From assembly GCF_028736155.1 (NCBI RefSeq), contig NZ_CP117879.1, forward strand, positions 5,497,006 through 5,561,005: a stretch of DNA of 64,000 nt, in the 5' to 3' direction. Positions 1 to 9,987 of the stretch are shown piece by piece (position 1 is the first letter of the stretch; each line of letters starts with the position of its first letter). Source of the stretch: Flavobacterium sp. KACC 22763 (GTDB lineage: Bacteria > Bacteroidota > Bacteroidia > Flavobacteriales > Flavobacteriaceae). The translations under genes and the position numbers were made by a program. The notes under the pieces are model-generated. The model had not been told where the DNA came from. It worked only from the letters and a program-made list of their open reading frames with translations, and made no database searches.

Positions 1-2100
1 TCTGGAAGTTATAGAAAAAACGAAGGTATTTTGCTAAATACGTATGGAGAACGTTATACGGTAAGAGCAAATTCTTCTTTCAAATTGGCAGATAATTTCA
101 CAATTGGAGAAAATATTTCGTACTCATTAACAGATGGTCAGACAGCCAATACTTCAAGTTCATATACAGGAGCAATTCAAGCAGCTATTTTATATCCGCC
201 AAACGCAACAATTTATAGAGAAGATGGTTCAGGGCAATTTGGTGGTGTTCCAGAAAAATATATTGGTTCTTATGGAGACGTTATCAATCCGGTAGCGTAT
301 TTAAAAAGATTAGACAATAAAAATCCAATTTCTACCATTTTGATCAATCCGTATGCAGAATGGGAAATTATTCCAGGTTTAAAAGTAAAATCAAACTGGG
401 GTTATACCAGAATTCAAGACAATGCAACAGACTTTACAGTAAAAGTTACTGAGCCAGGAAAAATATTTGATTTCAATAGATTGACACTGAAAAATATGAC
501 AGTTACCGATTTATTGAGCGAGCAGACTATTTCTTATGAGAAATCATTTGGAAAACACAATTTGAAAGCTTTAGCTGGATATACGTATCAAGAAACTAAA
601 AGAGATTTTTATACTGTTGAAGGAACTGGTTTTGATAATGAAGATCCATCACAGCGTTATTTGTTGAATGCAAAATTGATTCAGCAGACAGCGGCAGGTA
701 TGTCAGATGAAATTATTTCTTCTTATGTGGGAAGAATTAACTACGATTTCAATCAAAAATATTTAATCTCAGGAATTGTTCGTCGTGACGGAACTTCAAA
801 ATTATTAGAAAATAACCGCTGGAAAGTATATCCTTCTGTTTCTGCAGGTTGGTTAATTTCTGAAGAAAATTTCATGAAAGGTATTGAACCAATCATCAGC
901 AACTTAAAACTTCGTGCAAGCTGGGGCCAAATTGGAAACTTAGGAAATCTGGGGCCATATCAGTTTAGTGTGCCTTTAGTTCAAACTCAAGCTTTAATTG
1001 GAGCTGTACCATCAATTAATTATGGTTATGCTGAAAGCGAATTATCAAACCCGAATTTAAAATGGGAAAGCTCTGAGCAGACTAATATTGGTTTAGACTT
1101 TACGATGCTAAATAATAGTTTAGTAGGATCTGTTGATGCTTATGTAAAGAAAAACAAAGACATGTTGGTTCGTGATCAATTGCCTGGGGTTTCTGGAACA
1201 CCACAAGGAAGAATTGTAAACTCAGGAGATGTAGAAAACAAAGGAATCGAGGTGAGTTTAACGTACCAAAAAACTCGCGGAGAATTTAAATTTGATGTAA
1301 CAGCAAACGCTGGATTCTTAAGCAATAGAATTGTTTCTATTAAAGACGATTTGAATTCATTAGAGCCACTTGGTTTAAGTCGAGTTCGTAGTTTGCCATT
1401 GGCAAATATTTACCAAGTTGGAAGTCCAGTTGGGGCTTTCTACGGATACCAGACAGACGGATTGTTTCAAAGCAATGATGAGGTGAAAGCGTATGTAAAT
1501 AAAAATGGCGTAATGTATCAGCCAAATGCGGTTGCTGGGGATATCAAATTTAGAGATGAAAATGGCGATGGTGTAATTAACAATAGCGATAGAGTAGTAT
1601 TAGGAAGTCCTTTTCCGAAAACAACTTACAGCTTAAATGCCAACTTTAGATATAAAGGATTTGATATGAATATCTTTTTCAACGGAGCTGCAGGAAATAG
1701 TGTTTTCAATGCTGTAAAACACACGGGTTTAAATGCTTCTTTCCCTGGTTACAATTTATTGGCTGAATCAAAAGATGCTTGGACTCCAACCAATACGGAT
1801 ACAAATGTTCCAGTTCTTTCGTCAACAGATAACAATAACAATTTCGGTCGTATTTCTAATCTTTTTATTGAAGATGCTTCTTTCTTAAGATTGAAAAACG
1901 TTTCTATTGGTTATACCATTAAAGAAAGCTGGCTGAACGGAAAAGCAAAATTAAGATTCTTTATCTCTGGGCAGAACTTATTTACGATTACCAATTATTC
2001 TGGAATGGATCCTGAAGTTGGTCTTAAAAACTTCGGAATGGATTTAGGGCGTTATCCGCTTTCTCGTATTTACATGACTGGTGTTAACGCAACTTTTTAA
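1..2100 (+). CDS. SusC-like TonB-dependent outer-membrane receptor (3' part)
   Basis: The reading frame is open from the first base of the window (SGSYRKNEG...), so the start lies upstream and about 699 C-terminal residues are present. The N-terminal carboxypeptidase-regulatory and plug domains are missing from view. What remains is the beta-barrel: alternating aromatic strands, the GDVENKGIEVSLTY strand, a GDIKFRDENGDGVIN loop typical of SusC proteins, and a C-terminal strand ending in aromatic F (GVNATF). SusC proteins form the TonB-driven channel of a nutrient importer and work with a SusD lid. The SusD gene follows 19 bp downstream, so the two are very probably co-transcribed. The substrate cannot be read from this fragment. 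Confidence 0.93.
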   Translation, partial: SGSYRKNEGILLNTYGERYTVRANSSFKLADNFTIGENISYSLTDGQTANTSSSYTGAIQAAILYPPNATIYREDGSGQFGGVPEKYIGSYGDVINPVAYLKRLDNKNPISTILINPYAEWEIIPGLKVKSNWGYTRIQDNATDFTVKVTEPGKIFDFNRLTLKNMTVTDLLSEQTISYEKSFGKHNLKALAGYTYQETKRDFYTVEGTGFDNEDPSQRYLLNAKLIQQTAAGMSDEIISSYVGRINYDFNQKYLISGIVRRDGTSKLLENNRWKVYPSVSAGWLISEENFMKGIEPIISNLKLRASWGQIGNLGNLGPYQFSVPLVQTQALIGAVPSINYGYAESELSNPNLKWESSEQTNIGLDFTMLNNSLVGSVDAYVKKNKDMLVRDQLPGVSGTPQGRIVNSGDVENKGIEVSLTYQKTRGEFKFDVTANAGFLSNRIVSIKDDLNSLEPLGLSRVRSLPLANIYQVGSPVGAFYGYQTDGLFQSNDEVKAYVNKNGVMYQPNAVAGDIKFRDENGDGVINNSDRVVLGSPFPKTTYSLNANFRYKGFDMNIFFNGAAGNSVFNAVKHTGLNASFPGYNLLAESKDAWTPTNTDTNVPVLSSTDNNNNFGRISNLFIEDASFLRLKNVSIGYTIKESWLNGKAKLRFFISGQNLFTITNYSGMDPEVGLKNFGMDLGRYPLSRIYMTGVNATF

Positions 2101-2119
2101 AAAATAAAAAACAATTAAA

Positions 2120-3655
2120 ATGAAAAAAATAAGTCTTTTATTATTGAGTTTTGTGCTTTTGGCAAGTACTGTTGCCTGCGAAAGCGAACTTGATGTTGTG
2201 CCGCAAGGAGCTCCTTCGAGCGGGAATTTCTGGAAAACGCCAGCAGATGCAAAAGCAGGAGTAAATGCAATTTACGCCTTGTATTCAGATGATAATATGT
2301 ATGGTCGTGGCTTCTTTTGGCTGAATAATGCCAGCGATGATATTGGAACAAAACCAAGACAAAATGCAGAAAGAATTAAAAACTTTATTGTAGACGGATC
2401 AGAATCGGATACTAAAGATATCTGGAGAATTCACTACGAAATTATGAAGCGTTGTAATGACGTGATTCGTAATATTCCAAACATTTCTTTGGATGAAAAA
2501 ACAAGAAACGGAATGTTGGGAGAAGCTTATTTTAATCATGCTGTAATGCATTTAGAATTGGCTTATCATTATGGAGACGATCGTGCAGGAATTCCGATTC
2601 AGGACAGAGAAAACCCAACAAATGTTTATGTGCCTCGCGCTAAAAACGTTGCCGAAAACTACGCTTACATTGCAGCGGATTTAATCAAAGCAGCCGATTT
2701 ATTGCCCTATTTTGATCAGCTTACGCCAGACAATCGCGGACGTGCTCACAAAACTGCAGCTTGGGCTTATTTAGTGCGTACGTATTTGTATGCAAAAGAT
2801 TGGGACAATGCCATCAAATATGCGAATATGATTGTGGCTAGTGGAAAACACAAGTTATTAGACAATTTTGAAGATGTATTTAAAATCAGTAACAACTGGT
2901 CTTCAGAATATATCTGGTCGGTAACTTCAAGTGCAGAAAATACTTCTTTAGGTTCTATTTTTCCTGGAGTTTGTCTAGAAGATAAAGGTTGGGGAGTTTA
3001 CAATGGTTGGGGAAATTTCTATCCGACAAAAGAATTATTTGATACATATGTGCCAAACGACAAAAGACGCAGTGCTACGATTTTACAAAAAGGAGACAAA
3101 TTTGTTTATTTTGGAGAGACTGTAACTTTCAACGAAGGCAATCATGTTGTAAGTTCAAGTAATAGAACTGGTTATCAGTTTAAAAAATATATGGAGCCAT
3201 TCAGTTATCCAAAAACAACATCGGGTGGAGTGGACATTCGTTACGTAAATGCGAATGGAGACAAACCTTCAACAGCTTTAAATGTTCCGCTTTTACGTTA
3301 TGCAGATGTGATTTTGATGTTAGCGGAAGCGAAATTAATGAAAGGCCAAAACGCAGATACAGAAATCAACATGATTCGCCACCGTGCAGGTCTTGCAGAT
3401 ATTTCTGGTGCGACAATGGTAGATTTAAAAAGAGAAAGAAGATGCGAACTAGCAGGGGAGTGGACAGACCGCCATTTTGATTTAGTGCGCTGGGGAGATG
3501 CAAAAGAAACTTATGCAAAACCATTGCACCATTATAATGGAAGTGTCATTTATCCTGCTCGTAATTTCAACCCTGCAATTCATCATGTATGGCCAATACC
3601 GCCAGATGAAATCGCAGTAAGTAAAGGGGCTTTGACTCAAAACCAAGGCTGGTAA
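2120..3655 (+). CDS. SusD/RagB family nutrient-binding lipoprotein
   Basis: This 511-aa protein starts MKKISLLLLSFVLLASTVAC, a lipoprotein signal with lipobox Cys at residue 20, so it should be anchored in the outer membrane facing outward. The body is helical and TPR-like (for example LRYADVILMLAEA, a well-conserved SusD signature), and the C-terminal stretch ERRCELAGEWTDRHFDLVRWG is the usual SusD motif. It lies 19 bp after the SusC gene and would form the lid over that channel. A hairpin terminator follows. The ligand is unknown. The downstream phosphatase might point to a phosphorylated nutrient, but that is inference from position only. Confidence 0.95.
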   Translation: MKKISLLLLSFVLLASTVACESELDVVPQGAPSSGNFWKTPADAKAGVNAIYALYSDDNMYGRGFFWLNNASDDIGTKPRQNAERIKNFIVDGSESDTKDIWRIHYEIMKRCNDVIRNIPNISLDEKTRNGMLGEAYFNHAVMHLELAYHYGDDRAGIPIQDRENPTNVYVPRAKNVAENYAYIAADLIKAADLLPYFDQLTPDNRGRAHKTAAWAYLVRTYLYAKDWDNAIKYANMIVASGKHKLLDNFEDVFKISNNWSSEYIWSVTSSAENTSLGSIFPGVCLEDKGWGVYNGWGNFYPTKELFDTYVPNDKRRSATILQKGDKFVYFGETVTFNEGNHVVSSSNRTGYQFKKYMEPFSYPKTTSGGVDIRYVNANGDKPSTALNVPLLRYADVILMLAEAKLMKGQNADTEINMIRHRAGLADISGATMVDLKRERRCELAGEWTDRHFDLVRWGDAKETYAKPLHHYNGSVIYPARNFNPAIHHVWPIPPDEIAVSKGALTQNQGW

Positions 3656-3690
3656 TAAAAAAATTCGTTGTGTTTTTTTAGTTTTTTACG

Positions 3691-3716
3691 CTGCAGTCTT
3701 AGTCAGGAGACTGCAG
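3691..3716 (+). terminator. Hairpin terminator after the first susCD
   Basis: CTGCAGTCT and AGACTGCAG form a perfect 9-bp stem around an 8-nt loop, 35 bp after the SusD stop codon. The sequence continues with ttgtaaaaaag, so the downstream T-tract is poor. The position at the end of the operon supports the call. Confidence 0.6.
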
Positions 3717-3784
3717 TTGTAAAAAAGTATAGTTTGTTATTCCGAGGAATGGCAAGATCACTTTTTACTATGTGCATTTAAACT

Positions 3785-3834
3785 AGTGAAACGCCTTTAC
3801 ACATAAAGAAAATCTAATGTTTCTATGTGTTAAA
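3785..3834 (+). repeat. Partial copy of the 143-bp MITE-like repeat
   Basis: AGTGAAACGCCTTT at 3785-3798 and ATGTTTCTATGTGTTAAA at 3817-3834 occur with the same 18-nt gap, in reverse complement, in the right part of the element at 44258-44400. This copy has no left terminal repeat, so it looks like a truncated or solo end. It lies directly upstream of the phosphatase gene and forms part of its leader. Confidence 0.65.
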
Positions 3835-3901
3835 AATAAATTACAGAAATCTATTTCTAATAAAGTTACCTACAACTTTATTAGAATATAAATCATTTTC
3901 G

Positions 3902-5716
3902 ATGAAAAAAATAATCACCCTTTTTTGCCTTCAATTTTGCTTGTTCGCCCAAGCCCAAGAATACACTTCTTCTAATATTCATTCTCATAACGATTACGAA
4001 AGTAAATTGCCATTTTACGGAGCTTATTCTAACGAAACGGGCGTTATAGAAGCCGATGTTTTTTTAGTAAATAGCGAGTTGTTTGTTGCTCACACTTCTA
4101 AAGAAATTGCTTCTCACAATACACTTAAAAGTCTGTATTTGGAACCGCTTTCTAATAAATTAAAAACGTTGGAAGGAAAAGCGTATCCGAGCAATAAATC
4201 ATTGATTTTAATGATCGATATTAAGTCAGATGCCGAGTCGACTCTAAAAGCAATTACACAACAGTTAAAGACTTTTCCGGATATTATTTCGAATAAAAAC
4301 ATAAAAGTGGTTATTTCTGGAAACAGGCCTTTACCGTCACTATGGAAGGAATATCCAGATTTTATCTATTTTGATGGAAGATTGAATGAAAATTATACTT
4401 CGGATCAATTGGCGAGAGTTGAAATGATTAGCGAAGATTTACATGAAATTACGGTTTGGAACGGAAAAGGTGTTTTGACGCAACCAGATTCTGAAAAAAT
4501 TCAGACAATTATCAAAAAAGTCCACGATCAAAACAAAAAGATAAGATTCTGGGCTACGCAAGACAACGTGAATACATATATGACTTTGATGAATTTAAAA
4601 GTTGATTTTATAGGAACGGATAAAGTTTCCGAACTGACTCAATTTATAAATAATATTAAAACGACATTTTATCAGAATACAGAATTTCACCAAGCTTATG
4701 TTCCTAAAAATGTTTTCAAGAACAAGCGTCCAAAAAATGTTATTCTCTTAATTGGAGACGGAATGGGATTAGCGCAAATTTATTCTGGTTACACGGCAAA
4801 CAAAGGGCAATTGAGTTTATTTAATATTCCAACACAAGGATTCTCGATTACAAAAGCTTCAGATAGTTATATTACAGATTCTGCAGCAGGTGCAACGGCA
4901 ATGGCTACAGGACATAAAACCAATAATCGTTTTATAAGTGTTGATGAACAAGGAAAACCGCTTCAGACCATTGCAGAACAATTGGCAAAGAAAAACTATA
5001 AAACGGCCATTATTTCTGCTGGAAATATTACAGATGCAACTCCAGCGGCGTTTTATGCGCATCAGCCAGAAAGAAGTTTAAGCGAACCAATTGCAAACGA
5101 TTTTCTTTCAAGTCCGTCAGATATTTTAATTGGGGGAGGGCAGAAAGAATTTATTTCTAGAAAAGATGGCAAAGATTTGTCTAAAACTTTAATCAAAAAA
5201 GGATATGCTTTCTCTGATAAATTCTCTAGTTTGGATACGATCAAAAACAGCAGATTTGTAGTTTTAGAAGATGCAGCGGTAGTTTCTATGAAAAACGGAA
5301 GAGGAGATTTTCTAAAGAAATCTTTAGCGAAAGCAACAATTACTTTTTCAAAAACAAAGAATCCGTTTTTTATTATGGCCGAAGGCGCTCAAATTGATTA
5401 CGGTGGACACCAGAATAATGTGGAATATGTGGTGAGAGAAATGCTTGATTTTGATAAATTGGTGGGTCAGGCAATGGAATTTGTAGATAAAAATCCGGAA
5501 ACCTTATTAATCGTAACGGCAGATCACGAAACGGGAGGATTATCTCTAATTGACGGAAGCATTGAAAAAGGATACGTTCATGGAAGTTTCAGCACAAATG
5601 ATCATACCGCAATTCCAGTTCCTGTTTTTTCTTACGGGCCAGGATCTGAAAAATTCATGGGAGTGTATCAGAATACTGCAATTTATGATAAGATTATGGA
5701 GTTGATTGGAAAGTAA
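3902..5716 (+). CDS. Secreted PI-PLC/GDPD-like phosphodiesterase fused to alkaline phosphatase
   Basis: I place the start at the ATG at 3902 because MKKIITLFCLQFCLFAQAQ is a clean signal peptide. The frame is open further upstream, but that part lies in the repeat and looks untranslated. The product is 604 aa. Residues about 20-260 resemble PI-PLC/glycerophosphodiester phosphodiesterase barrels (early IHSHNDY, later IEADVF). Residues about 275-604 are an alkaline phosphatase: metal site LLIGDGMG, nucleophile Ser327 in TDSAAGATA, and zinc ligand His542 in ADHETGG. The fusion could release alcohol-phosphate from phosphodiesters and then free phosphate. The gene stands alone between terminators. 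No phosphate-regulon site was recognised. Confidence 0.9.
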   Translation: MKKIITLFCLQFCLFAQAQEYTSSNIHSHNDYESKLPFYGAYSNETGVIEADVFLVNSELFVAHTSKEIASHNTLKSLYLEPLSNKLKTLEGKAYPSNKSLILMIDIKSDAESTLKAITQQLKTFPDIISNKNIKVVISGNRPLPSLWKEYPDFIYFDGRLNENYTSDQLARVEMISEDLHEITVWNGKGVLTQPDSEKIQTIIKKVHDQNKKIRFWATQDNVNTYMTLMNLKVDFIGTDKVSELTQFINNIKTTFYQNTEFHQAYVPKNVFKNKRPKNVILLIGDGMGLAQIYSGYTANKGQLSLFNIPTQGFSITKASDSYITDSAAGATAMATGHKTNNRFISVDEQGKPLQTIAEQLAKKNYKTAIISAGNITDATPAAFYAHQPERSLSEPIANDFLSSPSDILIGGGQKEFISRKDGKDLSKTLIKKGYAFSDKFSSLDTIKNSRFVVLEDAAVVSMKNGRGDFLKKSLAKATITFSKTKNPFFIMAEGAQIDYGGHQNNVEYVVREMLDFDKLVGQAMEFVDKNPETLLIVTADHETGGLSLIDGSIEKGYVHGSFSTNDHTAIPVPVFSYGPGSEKFMGVYQNTAIYDKIMELIGK

Positions 5717-5745
5717 TAATTTCTTTTAAAATGATAAATTCAATT

Positions 5746-5771
5746 AAATGCCTCTATTAATAGAGGCATTT
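5746..5771. terminator. Bidirectional terminator between convergent genes
   Basis: AAATGCCTCTATT and AATAGAGGCATTT form a perfect 13-bp inverted repeat, flanked by an A-rich side and a T-run. It sits between the phosphatase (+) and the methyltransferase (-) and can serve both. Confidence 0.88.
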
Positions 5772-5772
5772 T

Positions 5773-7377
5773 TTATTTTCCTTTCAATAAATTAATGCTC
5801 ACCGTTGCCGTATCAGCATCTGGAAATCGCTTGAAAATTGATTTATCTGGAAATAATCCTGCTTCTGCGGCAATTGCATTAAAAACGTCAATTTCAACAA
5901 TATACTGATCAGAAAAACCGTGAGTAGCGTCATAAGCTGTTGCTGGAGTTCTGCCTAAATTATTGGCCGTAAGTTTCGGACTTATAGTGTGAAGTTCAAT
6001 CAGAAGCAAACCAAATTTGTGCACATACGGAGACCATTTTTGCAGATGTTCCAAAAGATTATCTTCAACCAAATTATTGCTAATTCTTTTTCCTCTATAA
6101 GCAAATGCCCCTGTTGAGGTACTGACTCTATTTTCGTTACTATGCTTCGGATCTTGCCAAATTCTATTATGATCTAGAAAAGTTCTTACGTTGAGAAGAT
6201 CTTTGAGATCAATATTATAATTTTCTTTCAAATCATTGGCGAGTAAATCAGGGCGTCCGATATCGCCCCAAATTACTTTTGCCCAAATATCGGCATTTAT
6301 AAGATTGGCTCTGGTTACTTTCAAAGCGGTTTGGTTATAATCGACCCCAACTATAAATAGCGGATATTCGTCGAGCATTTTTCCTCTTAAAGTTTGTCTG
6401 TCGATTACTTCAAAAATATGCTGTAAGAAAGCACCATTTCCGCAACCCATGTCTAGAATTCCTTTTGGCTGTTCTTCGATAGGAAGATTAAAAAGTTTGA
6501 TCAGGATTTCGTCGACTACTTTAAAATAAGTATCGTGAGCGCCACCGCTTCCCCAAACATTCATTTCGCGATCTACATGAAGTTCGGTTTCACCTTCGGC
6601 AGTTCTTAAAATATCTGGATTTCCAAAGATTAATTCTTCGATTTTGGCAAAAGTGGGTAAGTAAGAAACCGTAACGCCATATGCGTTGGCTCTTTTGGCA
6701 AAAAACAAACCCGCTTCGGTAAATTGATAATTGCCATTTTTTTCCAGAAACCAACCCAGATGAACAAAAAAGTCTAAGATCTTTTTAAAATTTTCGGGCG
6801 ATTTATGAAATTCTTCGGGCCTGAAAGAAGTTTCCATAAAATATTTATGAAACATTCCGTTCATTGCTAATCGCACAATTGTTGGTCCGATTAAATAGCC
6901 TTCAATATGTTTTAAAATCTGCTCCTGAATACTGTTTTTCAACAGATCATCTGAAGGTTCAATTCCGTATCTTTTTTTATATTTTTCAAAAATTGTATTG
7001 AGCTTTTCAAAAGGAACATCTTCAAATAAACGCGAATGAAACTGAATTGATAACTGTAGCAAACTCACCACATCTTCATAAAGATAAAATAATGAAAACG
7101 CTGTTTCTGTTTTTTCGTTTATTGAAATCGTGATTTCCTGTGTTTTGTTATCGACTTCATAATCCAGAAATCCCTGAGAAGCCAAAACTCTCAAAGCAAC
7201 ATTTAGATAGCCTTCGTTGGCATTAAAAACAGTTGTAAGCTCAGATAATTGCGTTTGCTTTTTGTCTAAAATAAATTCAAGTAAGGATTTATTTTTAAGC
7301 GCTATTGCTACAGGAGCAGTAACCAAGCCGTCAAGATGTCTGAAAATGGAACTTAAAAGTTGTGATTTATCGGTCAT
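5773..7377 (-). CDS. Class I SAM-dependent methyltransferase with N-terminal winged-helix-like region
   Basis: The 534-aa protein carries a SAM-binding motif I, ILDMGCGNGAFL (residues about 307-318), with a following acidic residue in FIVGVDYN. Residues 1-90 and about 195-235 (for example FHKSPENFKKILDFFVHLGW) look like winged-helix dimerisation or recognition domains, as in plant-type and polyketide O-methyltransferases. I cannot name the substrate. The length is well above a minimal methyltransferase (about 250 aa). It has no operon partner: the phosphatase converges from one side and the accessory locus ends on the other. It probably belongs to the ordinary chromosome and marks the left boundary of the accessory locus. 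Confidence 0.8.
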   Translation of the reverse strand: MTDKSQLLSSIFRHLDGLVTAPVAIALKNKSLLEFILDKKQTQLSELTTVFNANEGYLNVALRVLASQGFLDYEVDNKTQEITISINEKTETAFSLFYLYEDVVSLLQLSIQFHSRLFEDVPFEKLNTIFEKYKKRYGIEPSDDLLKNSIQEQILKHIEGYLIGPTIVRLAMNGMFHKYFMETSFRPEEFHKSPENFKKILDFFVHLGWFLEKNGNYQFTEAGLFFAKRANAYGVTVSYLPTFAKIEELIFGNPDILRTAEGETELHVDREMNVWGSGGAHDTYFKVVDEILIKLFNLPIEEQPKGILDMGCGNGAFLQHIFEVIDRQTLRGKMLDEYPLFIVGVDYNQTALKVTRANLINADIWAKVIWGDIGRPDLLANDLKENYNIDLKDLLNVRTFLDHNRIWQDPKHSNENRVSTSTGAFAYRGKRISNNLVEDNLLEHLQKWSPYVHKFGLLLIELHTISPKLTANNLGRTPATAYDATHGFSDQYIVEIDVFNAIAAEAGLFPDKSIFKRFPDADTATVSINLLKGK

Positions 7378-7478
7378 AATACGAAGAATGATGGTTACTT
7401 TAAAAATAGTGATTTTTTTGATTGGTTGTTATATGCTACTTTTAGCTTTAGAAAAAGAGTATAATTTTAGTATAAAAT

Positions 7479-7505
7479 AAAACCTTCAATTTTGTTGAAG
7501 GTTTT
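7479..7505. terminator. Terminator at the end of the fibre array
   Basis: AAAACCTTCAA and TTGAAGGTTTT pair perfectly over 11 bp around a 5-nt loop, 29 bp beyond the stop of the last - strand gene of the accessory locus. A and T tracts lie on both sides, so it can end transcription from either direction. Confidence 0.85.
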
Positions 7506-7534
7506 ATTCTTTGAAAAAAAGATTTTATCAGGGA

Positions 7535-9985
7535 TTAAATTCCACCATCAGTAATTACCCAGTTGTTAGGCGAACCAGTTAAAATTGCTCTTCCTGTACT
7601 TGATGCAGATGTATATTTTGCTGTGCCAAAAGATATTGTTCGACCAGACACTACAGGTCTTGTACTCCAACCATTATAGATAGCATCCAAATTTGCTGCT
7701 GAAAATGTAGCAGGTGTTTTGAATAACATAAAATTCGAAAAATCTGTTACATTTGAAACATTCCAAGAACCTAAGTTTTGGTCAAATGCATTTGCATTTA
7801 AAAACATACTCCCTATACTTGTAACTGACGATGTATTCCATGAATTTAGAGGCTGATTGAAAACACGACAAGTATGAAACACACTAGTCATGTTTGTAAT
7901 GTTAGATACATTCCAAGAATTTAATGGCTGATTAAATGCTGAGGCTCCTCTAAACATGGCTGCTATATTCGTAACGCTAGTCATACTCCAGGAACCTATA
8001 GGTTGATTGAATGCAAATGCGTCACTAAACATAAGTTGCATATTAGTGCAAGACGTTGTTATCCAATTATTAATTGAGTTGTTATTTCCATTGTTAAACG
8101 TCGAAGCAAATTGAAACATACTTAACATGTTTGTAACTTTAGAAACGTCCCAAGAACCTATGTTTTGGTTAAAGGATGATGCATTTATAAACATAGCATT
8201 CATGTTGATAACTGATGAAGGAGTCCAATTATTTATAGTTGAACTTCCACCATTATTGAAAGCACTTGCTCCATCAAACATCTGAGCCATAGTTGTGACC
8301 GCTGAAACATTCCAAGAACCAATATTTTGGTTAAATGGAGTGCTTCTAAACATACTTTGCATGTTAGTTACTTTTGATGTATTCCAACTATTTAATGGTT
8401 GATTGAATGCGGTTGCAAGGTTAAACATAGCTTGCGTTGTAACAGTAGATACCGTATTTAAAACCCAATTATTTATATCGGAACTTTCTCCATTATTAAA
8501 CGCTGGATTACTAGCAAACATTGATGAGAAATTAATCACAGCAGACACATTCCAAGCGCCTATATTTTGGTTAAATGAAGTAGCGCCTTGAAACATACTT
8601 GCCATATTTGTAACCTTTTGTGTATTCCAAGAATCAATTGGCTGATTAAATGATATAGCGCTAGCAAACATACTTGCCATTGTAATCATGTTTATTGAAT
8701 TTAAAACCCAATTATTTATATCAGTGCTACCGCCGTTATTGAATGAAGACGCACCCTGAAATACTGATTGAAAGTTTGTAACTTTTGAGACATTCCAAGC
8801 ACCTATATTTTGGTTAAATTCAGTAGCTAGTGAAAACATACTTCCAAAGTTAGTAACATTTGAAACATTCCAAGAACCGATGTTCTGGTTGAATTTTGTT
8901 GCACTTTGAAACATGGATGCCATATTGGTAACATTAGAAACATTCCACGCACCGATATTTTGATTGAAAGCTAAAGCACTATAAAACATAGAATCAAATG
9001 ATACATTACTAATTGTATTAATTGTCCAGTTGTTAATATTTGAATTTCCACCATTATTGAATACGGTTGCACCTCGAAACATGTTTGAAAAATTAACCAC
9101 ATTTGAAACGTTCCAAGAGCCAATATTTTGATCAAATTTAAATGCAGCTTGAAACATTTGGCTCATATTAGTTACAGCTGATGTATTCCAAGAACCTATA
9201 GGCTGATTAAACACAGCAGCATTAAAAAACATTTGACTCATATTAGAAACCTTAGAAGTGTTCCAAGATCCTATTGGTTGATTAAATACAGATGCACCAC
9301 CAAACATTCCATTCATTAATACAGCGGATGTAGTATTAATTGTCCAGTTGTTAATAGTATTGCTTCCGCCATTATTAAAAGATGCACTTGAGAACATATT
9401 AGAGAAATTGGTTACAGCCGAAACATCCCAAGAACCTAAATTTTGATTGAAGGCTGCTGCACCTGAAAATACACCACTCATAATTGTTACAGCAGAAACA
9501 TTCCATTCACTAACCCTTCCTATTGTTGTCAAGGAAGTACAACCAGCAAATAAACCACTAATTGAAGTTGTACCAGACAAATCTAAAATATCAGAAACAC
9601 TAGAAAGATTCAAATTTGAGCATCCTTGAAAATGATTAAACAATGATGTGCCTAATTTTAGTTTCCCCCATGATTGAACAGATAATATTTTTAATCTGTC
9701 ACCTACATTATTAAACTGCCATCCTGTACAAGTGCCGTTTATTTTAATTGTATAATCTCCTGCTACTGCATAAGTATGTGTAATTTGAGCTTGATTCCAA
9801 GCAGTAATTTTATTAGAGCTTCCGTCGCCCCAATCAACTGTGAAGTTGTATGTTCCTGATGAAACTAACGGCAGTTTTACTTGTGTGGAAGTACTAGATC
9901 CAGTTGATGTGTTTGAAGTTCGCCAAGTAGAAACAAAAGAGTTTTTGCTTCTCCCAAAAATGGTATTTTGTATTAAGCTTCCCAT
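7535..9985 (-). CDS. DUF285/BspA-type repeat adhesin, copy A (partner of the adjacent 153-aa fibre protein)
   Basis: This 816-aa protein has four visible parts. (1) An N-terminal tag, MGSLIQNTIFGRSKNSF, shared with the 851-aa paralogue; its TIFGR core also occurs in the 410-aa protein. (2) A PKD-like beta domain (VDWGDGSSNKITAWNQAQ) at about residues 35-110. (3) About 23 DUF285 repeats of 28-31 residues with the pattern NxSxVTNMxxMFxxAxxFNQxIGSW, some in an FNNGGS...INNW variant. (4) A C-terminal cap NLDAIYNGWSTRPV. DUF285 repeats are known from bacterial surface proteins. No signal peptide or T9SS C-terminal sorting domain is visible, unlike ordinary surface BspA proteins. The start lies 2 bp after the stop of the 153-aa gene, so the two are translationally linked. 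Confidence 0.88.
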   Translation of the reverse strand: MGSLIQNTIFGRSKNSFVSTWRTSNTSTGSSTSTQVKLPLVSSGTYNFTVDWGDGSSNKITAWNQAQITHTYAVAGDYTIKINGTCTGWQFNNVGDRLKILSVQSWGKLKLGTSLFNHFQGCSNLNLSSVSDILDLSGTTSISGLFAGCTSLTTIGRVSEWNVSAVTIMSGVFSGAAAFNQNLGSWDVSAVTNFSNMFSSASFNNGGSNTINNWTINTTSAVLMNGMFGGASVFNQPIGSWNTSKVSNMSQMFFNAAVFNQPIGSWNTSAVTNMSQMFQAAFKFDQNIGSWNVSNVVNFSNMFRGATVFNNGGNSNINNWTINTISNVSFDSMFYSALAFNQNIGAWNVSNVTNMASMFQSATKFNQNIGSWNVSNVTNFGSMFSLATEFNQNIGAWNVSKVTNFQSVFQGASSFNNGGSTDINNWVLNSINMITMASMFASAISFNQPIDSWNTQKVTNMASMFQGATSFNQNIGAWNVSAVINFSSMFASNPAFNNGESSDINNWVLNTVSTVTTQAMFNLATAFNQPLNSWNTSKVTNMQSMFRSTPFNQNIGSWNVSAVTTMAQMFDGASAFNNGGSSTINNWTPSSVINMNAMFINASSFNQNIGSWDVSKVTNMLSMFQFASTFNNGNNNSINNWITTSCTNMQLMFSDAFAFNQPIGSWSMTSVTNIAAMFRGASAFNQPLNSWNVSNITNMTSVFHTCRVFNQPLNSWNTSSVTSIGSMFLNANAFDQNLGSWNVSNVTDFSNFMLFKTPATFSAANLDAIYNGWSTRPVVSGRTISFGTAKYTSASSTGRAILTGSPNNWVITDGGI

Positions 9986-9987
9986 AG

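Noticed and set aside
3827..3901. The upstream extension of the phosphatase gene to a Met at 3827.
   Set aside because: It would put 25 residues in front of a clean signal peptide and begins within a repeat copy, so the ATG at 3902 is preferred.
7217..7480. A + strand frame ending in a short hydrophobic peptide next to the terminator.
   Set aside because: Most of it is antisense to the methyltransferase gene. The last 30 codons could be a tiny membrane peptide, but nothing supports translation.
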